NCBI RefSeq assembly: GCF_947507565.1 | Contig: NC_089182.1 | Coordinates: forward strand, 2,480,001-2,544,000 | Source: Oscarella lobularis | Lineage: Eukaryota; Porifera; Homoscleromorpha; Homosclerophorida; Oscarellidae | DNA: 64,000 nucleotides | Direction of reading: 5' to 3' | Part shown: positions 10,889 through 20,938 of the stretch, piece by piece | How the letters are laid out: the number at the start of each line of letters is the position of its first letter | How positions within the stretch are numbered: the stretch's first letter is position 1 | Notes under the pieces: generated by a model | What the model was told of the DNA's origin: nothing | Databases searched by the model: none | Seen by the model: the letters and a program-made list of their open reading frames with translations, nothing else | Program-made: the position numbers and the translations under genes

Positions 10889-13123
10889 CTAGTCTTGCTG
10901 AAACAAAAAATTCGCGGCGAGGTTCTCGTTTTTGTCGCAGGCAAAATACGCCTGAATGGCTTCCGCTTCGCTAAAACCCAGCGCAACAAGCTAAAGAAAC
11001 GAATATCGTCATTTCAATCAAGAATTATTAGACGATTCAACTTACCCGTTCAATAGCCGCTTTCTCTTCTTGCGTGACCTGAATGTACTGCGTACCCGGT
11101 GGAGGCGCTCCGCCGCCCATTCCGGACGCGCCGCCGCCGCCGCCACCGCCGCCGCCACCGCCCAGTCCTGGCGCATCGCCGCCCTCCAGTTCAGGATCGG
11201 TTAACATGCGATGAAAGTGTTCCTGATTGCTGCTGATCAGTTGGAAGAGTTGAGGATTGTTTCGTCCAAGCTCGTTCAATAAACTCGGCAAGATCTGAGG
11301 ATTTTGTCGCACCAGTTGTCTGAGCTGCTGAAACTGCGGTTGTTGGGTTAGAAAGGCGAGAGGATTTCCGCCCGGCTGGCCGCCGCCTTGTGGTGCCGCT
11401 GGCGGTGCAGGAGCCGCAGCGGGAGACTGTCCCTGCTGCTGCTGCTGCTGTTGAGGAGGTGCTTGTTGCTGTTGTTGAGGAGGTGCTTGTTGCTGTTGCT
11501 GTTGGGCTGCTGGTCCGAGTTCCATATCTCGCAGTATGCTCTCAGGAATTCCCTGTGGAGTGATAAGACGCGTCTTTATTGGCAATACGGTGAAATTTTC
11601 TTTACTGTCATTAGGTATTCAACGGCTCGATCCGGATTATTGAAACTCGCTCGAAGAGCTCTTACAACCTCAATAGAGAAAGAAAAACTTTTTATTTTCC
11701 TAGATAAGAACGAGCGACGCCGACTGACCTCCTGTCGAGAAAACCCCATTCCTATCATCTGTGAAACAGTCTCTTCATAATCGTGACCAGTCACTAAAAG
11801 ATCCCCCATACACACTCGTACACAAATTCAAGCAAAGTAAACGCACGCAAAGCCGACTCCGCACGATTCAAAGACAAATCACTGCGCACGAATAAATGAA
11901 TTAATTATAATAAAAATTTTCCTAACACACAAGGAACCCTCCTCCTCCTCCTCCTCCTCTCTTTTTTTAGTTGAACCAATAACCTCGGTTTCGTACGCAG
12001 TTATCTACTCTAATAAAGAGGCAGTCGTTGCTCTATGACCTTTGATAACCAAAAACCTATGGTTATGACTCAACAAACAATTTTGCCTCTCTGTCTCTAA
12101 ATACAGTAGAACCCCGATTATCCGAACCCCTTGGGGCAGCGGGGGGTTCGGATAATTGAAACGTTCGGATAATCGAAATAGGAGTTATTTACAAAAAACG
12201 GGTGAAATTTTAGGTTTTTAAATAGCGTAGGTGTTTGAGTAAGAGAAGAAATAGAGCCAGGGTGCGCTGAACGCAGTTGTGACGCTTCTATAAGCTGGTA
12301 ACACAAATCTTTTTCTTTCGACACGCCCAATTTGGGTCATGTGACTTAGAAATTTGGGGTTCGGATAATCGAAAGTTCGGATAATCGGGGTCCGGATAAT
12401 CAGGGTTCTACTGTAGGAGGATTCCACTAACTATACTATATACAACACCTAACCTAGTTGCCGCGTCGCCTGAGGCAGCTGGCCCACTATCCGACTCCAC
12501 CTGACCCGACGTCGATTTCTCATCAGCCGATTTCGACTCGGTGGCCGTTTCCGCCGCCGCCGCCGTCGTCGTCGCAGCCGCCGCGGCGGGCGCCGGACCA
12601 CTCTCTCTCGCCGCTGATTGCGACGTCGACGCGGCCGGAGAGGTCGTATCGGCGGCGGCGGGCGCGGGAGCGGGAGCGGGAGTAGGCGCAGCCGCCGCCG
12701 CTCCTCCTTTGGGCTAATCGCAATGACGTAACGATATCGCGGAACTTATTTTGCCACGAAACTCACTTTTGAAACCATTACGACTACGAAGCTGTTTTCT
12801 TTGATGTTGCATTCGTCGATTTTCTGATCGTCTTGGAGTATTTTTCCTTTTTTGGGGCGAGAATTTGGTGGCGATACCCCCAAAAGGGCCCCCGTTGTAC
12901 CTGCGTAAATTAGTCGTTGGCCTAGTGCTGGAAATGAAGCTCCCTTTTCGTTTTCGATTATTGTTTTCAAGTCTTTGACCTAGACACATGTACGAGCGAC
13001 GAATGTCACCACGTTTGGGGGTCTGCGACGCTCTAGATTGCTGAATCGTTAGCCTACTGTCAATGATTCGTCGATTTCGATTTTGAATGTCTGCTGCTGC
13101 AGCGTTTTCAGAGTGATCTGCAT
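10889..13123 (-). CDS. RAD23: RAD23 ubiquitin receptor / XPC partner
   Basis: RAD23 shuttles ubiquitylated proteins to the proteasome and stabilises XPC in nucleotide excision repair. Domains in order are UBL, linker, UBA1, XPC-binding and UBA2. The UBL starts at ATG 13123 ([20 protein letters not shown]), is split by two introns, and runs to [10 protein letters not shown]. The linker is rich in Ala/Pro/Thr. UBA1 reads [17 protein letters not shown] and is split by an intron. The XPC-binding domain reads [19 protein letters not shown], flanked by a Gln/Pro repeat and a Gly run. UBA2 reads [18 protein letters not shown] then NENLAANFL, ending at TAG 10889. The intron between the linker and UBA1 exons holds a pogo-like MITE. 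All family domains are present. Confidence 0.95.
12104..12413. mobile_element. Pogo/Tigger-like MITE in a RAD23 intron
   Basis: A 310-bp element is bounded by inverted repeats of about 27 bp beginning CAGTAGAACCCCGATTATCC on the left and matching the reverse complement of the right end at about 25 of 27 positions. TA dinucleotides flank both ends (12102-12103 and 12414-12415), as expected for the Tc1/mariner-pogo target duplication. Sub-terminal copies of TTCGGATAAT occur repeatedly inside both ends. No transposase frame is present, so it is non-autonomous. The terminal sequence is the type known from pogo/Tigger elements. The near-perfect termini suggest fairly recent insertion. Confidence 0.88.
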
Positions 13124-13824
13124 TGCTGTAGCGGCGAAAGTGACGAAGCAGCCGATAGTAACGCGCTTGAAAGGTGCGAGCTCCCGTACGTTCGTGCTTT
13201 TTTCCTCCCTTCGACATTCTTAAAATTTTTTAGTAGATGACCTGTCGACTAGCAGAGAAAACCGGTCTATTTTTTGACTGGTATTTCCACGTACGGCAGT
13301 GATGGGCCGGGGGCTCGGGGGTTCTCCCGGATAGAACCCGGTTAGGACGTTAATTACTTCTCTACGTGCCTGGTGACGTCGATATTCAGCTTAATATATA
13401 TCACAATGCTTCCCTGATTTTCTCCGCAATGTTTTCATGCGTGCAAGCAACGGAAGGGAAGAGAGGAGAATCCATAAAAAAATAATGTACACCTTCAGCC
13501 CACGCTATCATCGTCACGAGAGAGCGAAATGGCTATATAACGGTGTACTAACCTCTTCGATCCTTACAAAGCGGGAGACTCGTGAGAGCATCTCGTGACG
13601 CTCACAGGACAGAACGAGCTAGCGCGCGCACGATCGAAGAGATTACGGCACAGGTATATAAAGCGTCGTTCGTTTTCGCTGTCCAACCATTCGCCGTCGT
13701 CGAACGCAAGCGATCGAGTCCGACTCGGACGCTGCTCGGAATCGACTAGAACAAGAGAGACGCTGCGCGCTCGCTCGTCCGACATAAAAAACACTTCCTC
13801 GGCATCATTTCACCATTTCGTCGA
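13124..13824. other. Divergent intergenic region between RAD23 and the PP2C-like gene
   Basis: The 701 bp between two divergent start codons hold no convincing exon. Overlapping frames on both strands near 13564-13830 look like chance open reading in CG-rich DNA. A GC-rich stretch near 13295-13350 contains inverted runs of G and C. Two TATA-like motifs are present, at 13534-13540 and 13655-13662. Confidence 0.5.
13655..13662 (+). promoter_or_regulatory. TATA-like box upstream of the PP2C-like gene
   Basis: TATATAAA lies 163 bp upstream of the inferred ATG at 13825, a plausible core-promoter position with a short 5' UTR. A second TATATAA lies at 13534. No transcription evidence is available. 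Confidence 0.35.
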
Positions 13825-15260
13825 ATGAGGCGACGACGCACGCAAGATCCAGTCAAGAAAAAGCCGTCGCACATGCAGTGGATCCGAAAAAAGTGGCACT
13901 CACTCATGTAAGGAAGGGAAAAAAAGGGGGGGAGGAACACGGCGTCACTAACAATCCACGCGCGCGCAGGGGTAAGGTATTCTCCGCCGAACTGGAGGTC
14001 AGCTGGGGTTCGGATACCCCCGGTTCATTGCCGGCGCGAAACCTCCGACTCGAGCCGCTCATGACGCAAGTCGTCGGCACGTACACGGGCCCCGACGAGG
14101 GTCTCGCCGCTAAAAACGGCGTCGTCGTCGACATCTCCAAACTCCGAAAGCCGATCGCCGGTTCGATGAATTGGACGCGCAAACACGAATTGGCGTACGG
14201 AATGGCCGTTTCCCTATACGATCATCCCCCGGGGCGCGAGCATCCGCAAGGTCATCCCGTCGCCGACGTCTTCGGTGTCGCCGTCTATCCGAACAGTTGC
14301 GTCATCGCGCTCGCGGACGGCGTGAATTGGGGCGAAAAGGCGCGTCTCGCCGCGCGGTGCGCCGTTCGAGGCGCAATGGAACGCATACACAAGGACCTGT
14401 ACGCGCCGCCGAACGCCCTACGTCACGCGACGTTGGACACGCACGTCGTAACGCGCGTCGTCCTGTCGGCGTTCGGCGACGCGCAGGACGCGATTATCAA
14501 GAGCGAGGCGACGATGACGACACTCTGCGTCGCCGTCGTATGTCGTCTGCTTCATTCGGATACGGGTTGGGCCGTCGTGACGGTGAACGTCGGCGACAGT
14601 TACGCTTATATCTATAGTCCGACGACGGGGCGCGTGCGAGAAGTCACCGTCGGATCGCATCCGGAAGAGCGTGACATGCGCGATTCGGGAGGCGTGCTCG
14701 GTCCCGCCGACGGACTTCATCCGGATTTGTCGAATTTGACGTGTTCCGTGACGACGATATCGACGGGCGACGTCGTGTTTTTGCTCAGCGACGGCGTGAC
14801 GGATAATTTCGATCCGGTCGTCCTGCGCAAGTCGACGACGGAGAAGGAGAAGCGCGCCTGGCGACATCTCGACATGCCCGAGCCGGATCTGCCGATTTGG
14901 ACGCGCGAGGAACGCGAATCGTTTCAGTGTCGGAAGATGGAGGATGCGCTGCGACAGCCGACGTTGACTGGGCAGCGGCGCACGGCGCGCGAGGTGTGCG
15001 CCGCGCTCATTGGGTATTCGACGGAGAGAACGAACGATCGACGGCGATTGCTCGAGGAGCCCGACAATCAAACCGATTTGTGGCCGCCGAAGAAGCGACG
15101 AGAGAGGATGGACGAATTGGAACGGGTTTTGAAGCGGATGAGCGGTAAATTGGATCACGCTGCCGCCGTGGCATATACGGCGAGAGAGATTCCCCTAACG
15201 GCGGTCGAAAGAAGGGCCCACGTAGATGCCCAACTGTATGACGATTTGGCTAATTTCTGA
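13825..15260 (+). CDS. PP2C-like (PPM-type) phosphatase-domain protein
   Basis: Start ATG at 13825 gives a basic end (MRRRRTQDPVKKKPSHMQW). A 62-nt intron (13908-13969, gtaagg...gcgcag) then joins in frame to GKVFSAELEVSWG. Reading straight through the intron also stays open from a CTG- or ATG-type start at 13878, but the spliced form is preferred. PPM-type motifs are visible: FGVAVYPNSCVIALADGVNW (metal-binding Asp in ADG), TTLCVAVV, VVTVNVGDSYAYIYSP (GDS), VVFLLSDGVTDN (SDG) and a C-terminal DHAAAVAYTAR. The residues that coordinate the two metals are present at several family positions, so activity is possible but not certain. The substrate is unknown. It is convergent with SETD9. Confidence 0.8.
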
Positions 15261-15424
15261 TATGAATTACGCTGACTCTGGCCCCTCCTTCTAGATGAAA
15301 AAAGTTGGACTAACGACTCCCCCGAACTACCCGTTTCTTGTCAGTTTTTTTCCCCCTTTTCTCTAATGAATAGGCTTTTTTGTGTTATAAAAGATAACGG
15401 CGTATTGAATCTTATGCAAACTTA

Positions 15425-16572
15425 CTAATGGACTTCAGTAAAATACGTTGAAAAGAGTTCTTCTTCCGTATTGATATCGCGAAGAGCAAGCAGGGCGACC
15501 AGTCGCACGGGTCTTTAGTTAGAATTTTGGTGTTAGCTTTTTGATACGTGCGTGTGTACTGTTTACCTCTTTGAAGCTGTGTCCGGGCTGTTGAAAACGT
15601 TCGGCACGTATTTCATCAGATGCGAGGGGAAGTCCGCGGAGAGATCCACCTCTTGGTAAACTACATTAGCTAGTCTATCTACGGAAAAAATGAGACACAC
15701 AAAACCAAATTCTCCTTAGAGATGACTATGACCTTTAGGCTGATTATTCACGTATTGGCCAATGGCAAGAGGGACTCTAGGATGTGGCGTCAACCACGTT
15801 GTGTCACACGCCGCGTGAGAACCGAGTCGATCTCTCGCGGCGCACGACCTAAAGCGAAAAATCAAAATCAAAACTCGTGACATTCAGAAAGTGACAACAA
15901 AGCGCGTGACATGGACCCGGCCGTGAGAAACGAAATTACTCGTGAGCAAAAAATCCCCCCCTTCTATAAAGTGAGATAAAGGTCACAAGTCCTCACACAA
16001 TGAGATACAGTAAATGATCTCCAAAACGGGAACTAGACTGTATGAGTACTAAGCCAAATGTAATTGACTCTATTTCTACGTGTTCTTACAGGTAGATCCT
16101 CCTTGATATACCCCTGTCTTTTCCGTCGACCAGAAGCCCGTCGACGCAACGCAATACAAACGCGTTACCAATCGAAGGAAACAGAACCGGCTCGTCGGGT
16201 TCGTAGAGCGTTCCTGGATAGAGCGACGCGACGGCGCCGCGAGAGACTTTTCCCTCCGCAACGAAAACGCCGCGACCGGCATCGGCGATCGTGCTCGGTC
16301 GTCGCTCGACGACGAATCCTAGGATTCGCTTCATCGTCGATTGAGAGCTCGAGTTCGGATTGGCGTGCAACGCTTCGAAAAGACGTCGCAGGGACTCGGC
16401 TATTGCGTCTGGAGACGCTGGAACGTCGATTGGCTTCGTTTTTTGCTTTACTCTGTTGAATGCGATGCCTATTGGACGGTGCGCGCATATTTCTTCGAGA
16501 ATACCTGCTCTTCCACGTCCAGAGAATCCACGGAGTGAACCGATGACGATAGTTTTGCCACCATTTTGACAT
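15425..16572 (-). CDS. SETD9: SETD9, SET-domain protein
   Basis: Starting at ATG 16572 (MSKWWQNYRHRFTPWILWTW), an intron and then KRILGFVVERRPST, GRGVFVAEGKVSRGAVASLY, PGTLYEPDEPV, SIGNAFVLRCVDGLL and GKDRGISRRIY are read. Later exons give SCAARDRLGSH, TTWLTPHPRVPLAIGQYVNN, RLANVVYQEVDL and finally LVALLALRDINTEEELFSTY, ending TAG at 15425. This matches human SETD9 end to end. The SET core is recognisable, with the NN-containing substrate block (QYVNN) and the C-terminal EELFSTY where SET proteins keep a catalytic Tyr. The substrate is not established. One donor (gtcata, after QPK) is non-consensus but supported by phase and homology. It is tandem with COMMD9 and convergent with the PP2C-like gene. 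Confidence 0.93.
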
Positions 16573-16803
16573 GACATCGCCCGGATGCGTTCCCCGTACA
16601 GAAAACGCCCGATTCAGTCTTCCTCGATTGGAAAACGTGAATCAGGGGCAAAGATAAGAGTCGAACTCAAACCATTTTTGTGACCAAACTAAAGCGAAAC
16701 AGCGCGTAAAACAATGGCTATCAACTTCTCTACCACACCCACGCATCGTGAAGAATCTTTTTTTTCTCTCTCAGAAATACAAAAAAAATACGCACGCCTA
16801 GGA

Positions 16804-17674
16804 CTAGGACTGTCGACCGGCAACAGATGAAAGTTGATCGCGAATTTTTCCCAAGCCGTCCAACATCGTGTCGAGAGTTTCCTTGGTGAACTCAATGTTG
16901 ACGTTTTCGATAGACGGAATTTGATCGACTCGCTCAGCTTGCTTCTGGACTTTCATTTGAACAATGCACGTCGGCACGGACATGCGTGCCATGGAGTCCG
17001 CCGATGACTTGATGTCAACGCGCCAATCGAAGTCTTGAAGTTGCGGAAGGGAAACTGTACAAAGAGAGATGAGAAACTCTTATTATGTAAATGGCATCGT
17101 CTCACCTTGAGTCTTTATAGCCCTGTCACTCCATCCAGATACATTATCGGCTAGTATTTTGGATATGAGTTCCCTGAGATTCTTGTGAAATGAGTCTATA
17201 AGAGAAGCATAAAACTTTTTATTGATACTAGCAAATAATATCCTCTATTTACCTGGAAATAATGCGAATATTGCACGTGGTTCGGAAATGCTGTTGTACA
17301 GACAGTGATTGATTATAAGTGCAAGAGCTTTAATAAGCTATTGAGAAAATAAAATTGCTATCTTGTGAGACTAGTATTATTTTCCGCAACTTCTGCAACG
17401 TGAACTTGCTCAACGTCAAAATCTTCAGCCACAGAAGCAATGAGAACGTTTGGAAATTCTAGGATAATAAATCAATTACGCAAATATAGCTCGAATTTGC
17501 TTTGAGGCCTCACTCGTTTCGTTCCGGTGCTGAAACGCTTCCTGAAAGAGGCTCAAGACAGCCTCCTTCGATTTCGCCTGCGCAAATAACACACGTCAAA
17601 TCGCGACCGAGCTATCTGGAACACGAACGCGCCTTGAGAAGAAGATTTAGAGGAGCTAAGCTGTCGGCGTCCAT
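16804..17674 (-). CDS. COMMD9: COMMD9, COMM-domain protein
   Basis: COMMD proteins form the Commander/CCC complex that controls endosomal recycling, and they also modulate NF-kB. The C-terminal COMM domain is clear: LPQLQDFDWRVDIKSSADS, MARMSVPTCIVQMKVQ and FTKETLDTMLDGLGKIRDQL, ending at TAG 16804. Upstream exons give NLRELISKILADNVSGWSD and ISEPRAIFALFP, then KSKEAVLSLFQEAF. The first exon starts at ATG 17674 (MDADSLAPLNLLLK). The intron after LLLK would need a GC donor (AAG|gcgcgt), which is weak, so that junction is the least sure. The protein is of normal family length, near 200 residues. It is divergent from the ankyrin gene with only 90 bp between start codons. Confidence 0.9.
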
Positions 17675-17764
17675 GAGTCGATTGTCCCGGCTGCGTAGCG
17701 TGCGTGTAGACCTCTTTCAAGAGCTCCGACGGGCCGATTAGCGTCCGAATCAGTGACCTGCTCA
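17675..17764. promoter_or_regulatory. Very short divergent promoter between COMMD9 and the ankyrin/SOCS gene
   Basis: Only 90 bp lie between the two start codons. Any promoter elements must be shared or lie within the 5' coding regions. Inferred from spacing. Confidence 0.35.
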
Positions 17765-18889
17765 ATGTCTGAGCACTATTACAAAGTCTTCGAAGCAACG
17801 GTGCGCGGTGACGACCTGTGCCTGGCGCGAATTCGCGCGAATCGGGGCCGACAAGTGTTTCGCTGGCCAGACGGCACGAAACAGACGGCACTCGAAATCG
17901 CCTGTCGCCACGGCTACAAAGATTGCCTGCGAATTCTCCTCGAATCGCATCCGATATCCGAAATGAAATCGGAATCGAAAAACGATGCCGTCGTCAAGGC
18001 AATCGAATTCTGTTGCGCGGCAGGTCGCGCCGAGTGTCTCGAGATCCTCTTGAACGCCGGCGCCAATCCGGACGTTATTCTATCCGGCGACGCAAAAGGC
18101 GGTCCACTGCACGTGGTCGCAAGTCGAGGCCACGTGAACTGCTGCGGCATACTTCTCCGTCATTCGGCGACCGTCGATCTGCGCACGACGAACGGCGCCA
18201 CGCCGTTGCATCGGGCCGCGCAGCATCTGCGGCTCGCCGTCATTCGGCTGCTTATTGCGTGCGGCGCCAATCCGGCGGCTCAGACCAAGGATGCGGTGTC
18301 GCCGCTTCACTTGGTCTCGCTTGGCCGCGGGGGTTTCTCGCCCGGCAATCATCCCGTCGCTTGTATGTCGATTTTGCTTGCCTGTTCGAGCGTTGATGTT
18401 AATGCTATGACGTCGAATGGCTTTTGTCCGCTTCATTTTGCGTGCATTGGTGACAACGTGGCGGGCGCTCACATGTTATTAGACTTTGGCGCAAACTGTC
18501 GGAGAAAATCGGAGAAAGACTCAAAACTTCCCATTCAGTACATAGAAGATATTAATAATGAAGAGGAGGAGGAGGAGGAGGAGGAGGAGGAGGACGCTGA
18601 GAATGTTGTCAAGGCAATGCTAATAAAGGGGCTAAGAGCGCGACTTGAGGCAGAATATAAAGGTGCTTTTTCCTCTCACAGCCCAATTAGTAGTCGTTTG
18701 CATTCTAAGAAAAATGGTTATAGTATAAATCTCACCTTTGGGTCTCTTTGTTTTTGCTTAGGTTGTGTGCGGCCGCTTTTTCTCCTTTGTAAGGTGTATG
18801 TGAAGAGGATGTTGGGATTTCGATGGCAGGAAAAATTGGACGACTTAGACGTGCCAACGAACGTCAAGCGTGCACTCAAACGAACGTAA
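17765..18889 (+). CDS. Ankyrin-repeat and SOCS-box (ASB-like) protein
   Basis: From ATG 17765 (MSEHYYKVFEATVRGDD) the protein carries six or more ankyrin repeats: TALEIACRHGYKDCLRILLE, AECLEILLNAGANPDV, GPLHVVASRGHVNCCGILLR, ATPLHRAAQHLRLAVIRLLI, SPLHLVSLGRGG and CPLHFACIGDNVAGAHMLL. An acidic run of about a dozen Glu follows. The C-terminal exon, after an intron at 18663-18761, reads CVRPLFLLCKVYVKRMLG and LDVPTNVKRALKR. This fits a SOCS box (BC-box Leu/Cys plus a Cul5-box-like Leu-Pro region), so it is likely a substrate receptor of a Cullin-5 E3 ligase. The intron is 99 nt with no stop in frame, so a retained form would also be translatable. The substrate is unknown. Confidence 0.8.
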   Translation: MSEHYYKVFEATVRGDDLCLARIRANRGRQVFRWPDGTKQTALEIACRHGYKDCLRILLESHPISEMKSESKNDAVVKAIEFCCAAGRAECLEILLNAGANPDVILSGDAKGGPLHVVASRGHVNCCGILLRHSATVDLRTTNGATPLHRAAQHLRLAVIRLLIACGANPAAQTKDAVSPLHLVSLGRGGFSPGNHPVACMSILLACSSVDVNAMTSNGFCPLHFACIGDNVAGAHMLLDFGANCRRKSEKDSKLPIQYIEDINNEEEEEEEEEEEDAENVVKAMLIKGLRARLEAEYKGAFSSHSPISSRLHSKKNGYSINLTFGSLCFCLGCVRPLFLLCKVYVKRMLGFRWQEKLDDLDVPTNVKRALKRT

Positions 18890-18985
18890 TCTTCCTATTT
18901 TTGCATCGTCTCGTATTTAACACAACGTAAAATTTGACAAATAGACCGTCAATTTTTTCAGTCTCCCGACTCTTCCCCCCCTTCT

Positions 18986-20431
18986 TCAGCTTTGCAGGGA
19001 AGAAGTGCCTTCCTCTAGCGCGTATTCAGAGACGCTGCTATCAGCAACATCTGACAACGCTAACTCTCCTTCGTTATCCCGAAACGAGACAACCAACTTG
19101 AAATCGTTGCGACTGCTATTACTTAGAGCACTGTAGGCGGCAGAATGTATCTCCATTTCCGAGTGCGACGGCTGACTTTCGGCCGACTCGTAAGATACAA
19201 ACGCCGCATCAGCGTTCTCCTCGCCGTCCCCATAAACGTACGCCGCTCCCGTCACGCCGTCCGTCGTCAACGCCGCCAAATCCTCGAGGGGCAATTCTCT
19301 GTCGTCGTCATCGTCTTCTTCTTCGTCGTTGCCGCCGCTTGTTCCTTGTCCCTCAAGATCGGCCATTCGTTCTTGATGGCTCGGCGTTTCGTTGTGCCTC
19401 TGCAGGTGCTGGCGACGCGAGAACCACACGCCGCACTCGTGGCAAGCAAATGGACTGCGTTTCTCGTGCACCAGAACGTGCATCTTGTAACTGTACTCAT
19501 TGCCAAACAAGCAATTGCATTGCTCGCACTTCCGACGACGCCGTTCCTGTCCTTTTCCCTTCGGCAACCCCTCGGCGACATCCTGCGACGTTTTCTTCTT
19601 CTTTGACGACGATCCCTCGTCAACACTCTTATCCGTTTTAGCAGCCCCCTTCGCTTCCTCCGCCTTGCGTTGATGCGAGATCGATAGGAGGTGACCTTTC
19701 AAGTGATCAGCCCGGCTGAAATGCTTGTCACAGAGCTTGCACTCGTACGGAGACTTGCCCTCGTGGCACAGACAATGAATGCGGAAGTTTTTCGCCGACG
19801 TGAAGATGCGATTGCAGGTCGGACAAGCCTGCGAGCCAAACGCTTTTTTCTTCTTTGGCTTTTGAGAGGGAGGAGTCGTCTTCGTCTTGACCTCTTTCTC
19901 CCTTTCCCGCTTCAAGACGTCTCGCCACGTTTTCAATTTCTCTTTTTCGAGTTCATTTTCCCGGACGTGAACCTTCAAGTGACGTCGTACTTTGGACGGC
20001 GACACGAAACCTCCTCCACAGAACGGACAGCAACGCTTTGAGCCACGTTTTTTGAACTCAAGTTCGCCGGACAGGGCTTTGGCGAGCTTCGCCTCGTCGA
20101 TCGTCGTTGTCGGGACGGGCTCTTTTCGTCTCGGAGCTTCCCCCCCTGCGTCGGGTCCTGCGAGCTTTCGTTTTCGTCCTCCTTTCAAGGAATCGCTTGC
20201 TTCCTTGTTTTCTGTTCCCTGACGATCGATTTGCTTTGGCTGAGTCGCTGGCGTCGCTGTTACCGCTGATGCAGCTGCCGTTATCGAGCGCGTGTTGTGC
20301 AGAACCATTGGCGGCGCGGCCGCCGGCGCGGCTTTGGGAGCCGGGCGACAGGAATCACATGAAAGAGGCACGGGAAAGTTTCGATGACAGGTTTGGCATT
20401 CTAGGAACGGATTGCCGCAGCACGCGGTCAT
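18986..20431 (-). CDS. C2H2 zinc-finger protein with five fingers
   Basis: Single frame of 481 codons from ATG 20431 (MTACCGNPFLECQTCHRNF). A Cys-rich N-terminal knuckle comes first, then a basic, Ala/Pro-rich linker. Five C2H2 fingers follow: CCPFCGGGFVSPSKVRRHLK, ACPTCNRIFTSAKNFRIHCL, YECKLCDKHFSRADHLKGHL, KCEQCNCLFGNEYSYKMHVL and FACHECGVWFSRRQHLQRHN. An acidic Glu/Asp run and a Ser-rich tail end at TGA 18986. The TGKSPY-type linkers (HEGKSPYEC, HEKRSPFAC) join fingers 2-3 and 4-5, so pairs of fingers probably bind DNA together. It is a likely nuclear transcription factor of an unassigned family. It is convergent with the ASB gene; the tRNA lies upstream. Confidence 0.85.
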   Translation of the reverse strand: MTACCGNPFLECQTCHRNFPVPLSCDSCRPAPKAAPAAAPPMVLHNTRSITAAASAVTATPATQPKQIDRQGTENKEASDSLKGGRKRKLAGPDAGGEAPRRKEPVPTTTIDEAKLAKALSGELEFKKRGSKRCCPFCGGGFVSPSKVRRHLKVHVRENELEKEKLKTWRDVLKREREKEVKTKTTPPSQKPKKKKAFGSQACPTCNRIFTSAKNFRIHCLCHEGKSPYECKLCDKHFSRADHLKGHLLSISHQRKAEEAKGAAKTDKSVDEGSSSKKKKTSQDVAEGLPKGKGQERRRRKCEQCNCLFGNEYSYKMHVLVHEKRSPFACHECGVWFSRRQHLQRHNETPSHQERMADLEGQGTSGGNDEEEDDDDDRELPLEDLAALTTDGVTGAAYVYGDGEENADAAFVSYESAESQPSHSEMEIHSAAYSALSNSSRNDFKLVVSFRDNEGELALSDVADSSVSEYALEEGTSSLQS

Positions 20432-20590
20432 CGCGCTCACCCAACCCAAGGAGACTTCTAGAATCAGATACGGGACTTCCTTAGATTTTTTTGCACAGTG
20501 ATTTGCCGCGGCTTACTGGAGCAACAATGCAGAAATGCAATGGTATTCTACCTATATTTATCTATGTGCGCATTTACAAAAAAAAACAAT

Positions 20591-20600
20591 AAAAAAAAAA
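20591..20600 (-). terminator. Pol III terminator of tRNA-Gly
   Basis: A run of ten A on the plus strand is T10 on the minus strand and begins two bases after the 3' end of the tRNA gene, the normal Pol III stop signal. Confidence 0.85.
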
Positions 20601-20602
20601 CT

Positions 20603-20673
20603 TGCGTTGACCGGGAATCGAACCCGGGTCTCCCGCGTGGCAGGCGAGAATTATACCACTAAACCACCAACGC
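20603..20673 (-). tRNA. tRNA-Gly (anticodon GCC)
   Basis: The minus strand folds as a 71-nt tRNA. The acceptor arm GCGTTGG pairs with TCAACGC (one G-T pair), followed by discriminator A. The D arm contains the A box (TGGTTTAGTGG), and the anticodon loop CTGCCAC carries GCC. The T arm contains GGTTCGATTC (B box). No intron and no encoded CCA are present. It closely resembles the conserved animal tRNA-Gly(GCC). Confidence 0.97.
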
Positions 20674-20938
20674 TTGTTGAAGAGAAGTGTTCTTGTCTTA
20701 GTATTTATACACACATAGGTCTTTGCTTGTAGCTGATACAGCAGATAAACATTGAATCTCTGCGGCTAAAAATGTTACGTCACGGATTCTAGCTGCTAGA
20801 TCCATGCACACAATTATGCAAAATTTTACGTCATTCGTTTTCGTTGTACCTGCGTTGCAAACCCGTATTACCCGAACCGCATTGACGCAGACTGGCCAAA
20901 CTCACGGCTACTCAAGAAGACTCTCGGCTACTCAAAAA

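Noticed and set aside
13595-13828. A 77-codon plus-strand frame before the PP2C-like gene
   Set aside because: Begins at an ATG only by chance, contains the TATA-like motif region and shows no homology; treated as promoter/5' UTR.
14418-15158. A 246-codon minus-strand frame
   Set aside because: Antisense to the PP2C-like phosphatase domain; no family features.
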